From Neolewinella persica DSM 23188 (GTDB lineage: Bacteria; Bacteroidota; Bacteroidia; Chitinophagales; Saprospiraceae), in assembly GCF_000373105.1 (NCBI RefSeq), contig NZ_KB890454.1:1690-41587 (forward strand): a stretch of 39,898 nucleotides of DNA, written 5' to 3'. Each line of letters begins with the position of its first letter. Position 1 is the first letter of the stretch. The notes beneath the pieces are model-generated. The model saw only the letters and a list, made by a program, of their open reading frames with translations. It was not told where the DNA came from and ran no database searches. Positions 39,877 to 39,898 of the stretch are shown piece after piece. The translations under genes were made by a program, and so were the position numbers.

Positions 39877-39898
39877 TGTTGGCGGGTAGCGTGTTGTT

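Noticed and set aside
39641..39877. Minus-strand 78-codon ORF at the window end
   Set aside because: It overlaps the recombinase remnant and the GTTGCGTAAAC repeats and has no coherent domain.

Overview
The window looks like a chromosomal segment of a Bacteroidota species, most plausibly a Saprospiria/Lewinella-type marine bacterium. The signs are secreted proteins with type IX secretion (T9SS) C-terminal sorting domains of both the FYPNPS type and the FSPNGDGVND (gliding-associated) type, SprB-like repeats, a hybrid two-component regulator of the Bacteroidota kind, an outer-membrane beta-barrel receptor with a carboxypeptidase-regulatory-like N-terminus, GINYQAIARD-type surface proteins, and TAnnTTTG-like promoter elements placed a few bases before start codons. 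Taxonomy is inferred from gene content only. No rRNA, tRNA or CRISPR array was seen.

Layout. 1-2900 (minus): 5' part of a very large secreted protein with at least 16 Cys-rich repeats; its C-terminus lies outside the window. 3267-7270 (plus): a BlaI-type repressor overlapping by four bases a BlaR1-type M56 membrane peptidase whose sensor domain is replaced by two blocks of ankyrin repeats. 7683-10070: outer-membrane beta-barrel receptor. 10124-13262 (minus): TPR sensor histidine kinase and a TraB/GumN lipoprotein. 13512-16093 (plus): DoxX-like membrane protein, ArgB, a DUF2059 protein and an RBBP9-type hydrolase. 16225-18842: metallophosphoesterase fused to an arsenosugar-type peroxidase-like domain, then the radical SAM protein ArsS. 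19115-20318: divergent deoxynucleoside kinase and folK. 20614-24528: a 1304-residue hybrid two-component protein. 24529-26161: an AT-rich block with a lipoprotein, a 58-residue DnaJ-zinc-finger-like small protein and a long perfect-type hairpin. 26162-29270 (minus): a three-gene surface-protein operon. 29271-30049: a gene-free stretch holding two large inverted-repeat elements. 30050-30583 (minus): a membrane protein. 30917-33277: T9SS type B adhesin-like protein. 33687-37190: pyruvate carboxylase. 37329-39192: two proteins of unknown role. 39205-39710: remnant of a tyrosine recombinase next to short repeats.

The most unusual aspect is the density of dispersed non-coding repeats. A GC-rich 17-bp motif (GCACCTGCGGCCGCGCC) recurs eight or nine times in both orientations, roughly every 3-10 kb. 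Two copies lie in frame inside genes, both encoding SPAPAAA. Other families are GTTGTCGGG hairpins, CTTAGTGCCTTAGTGG tandem units, TGCAAC/GAGCGTAGCGAC units and CTCTCCC/GGGAGAG palindromes. A composite of these has been incorporated in frame into the metallophosphoesterase, and the GC motif lies in the linker joining it to the peroxidase domain. This suggests repeats that actively remodel coding sequence, or a genome-wide recognition signal comparable in density to DNA uptake sequences.
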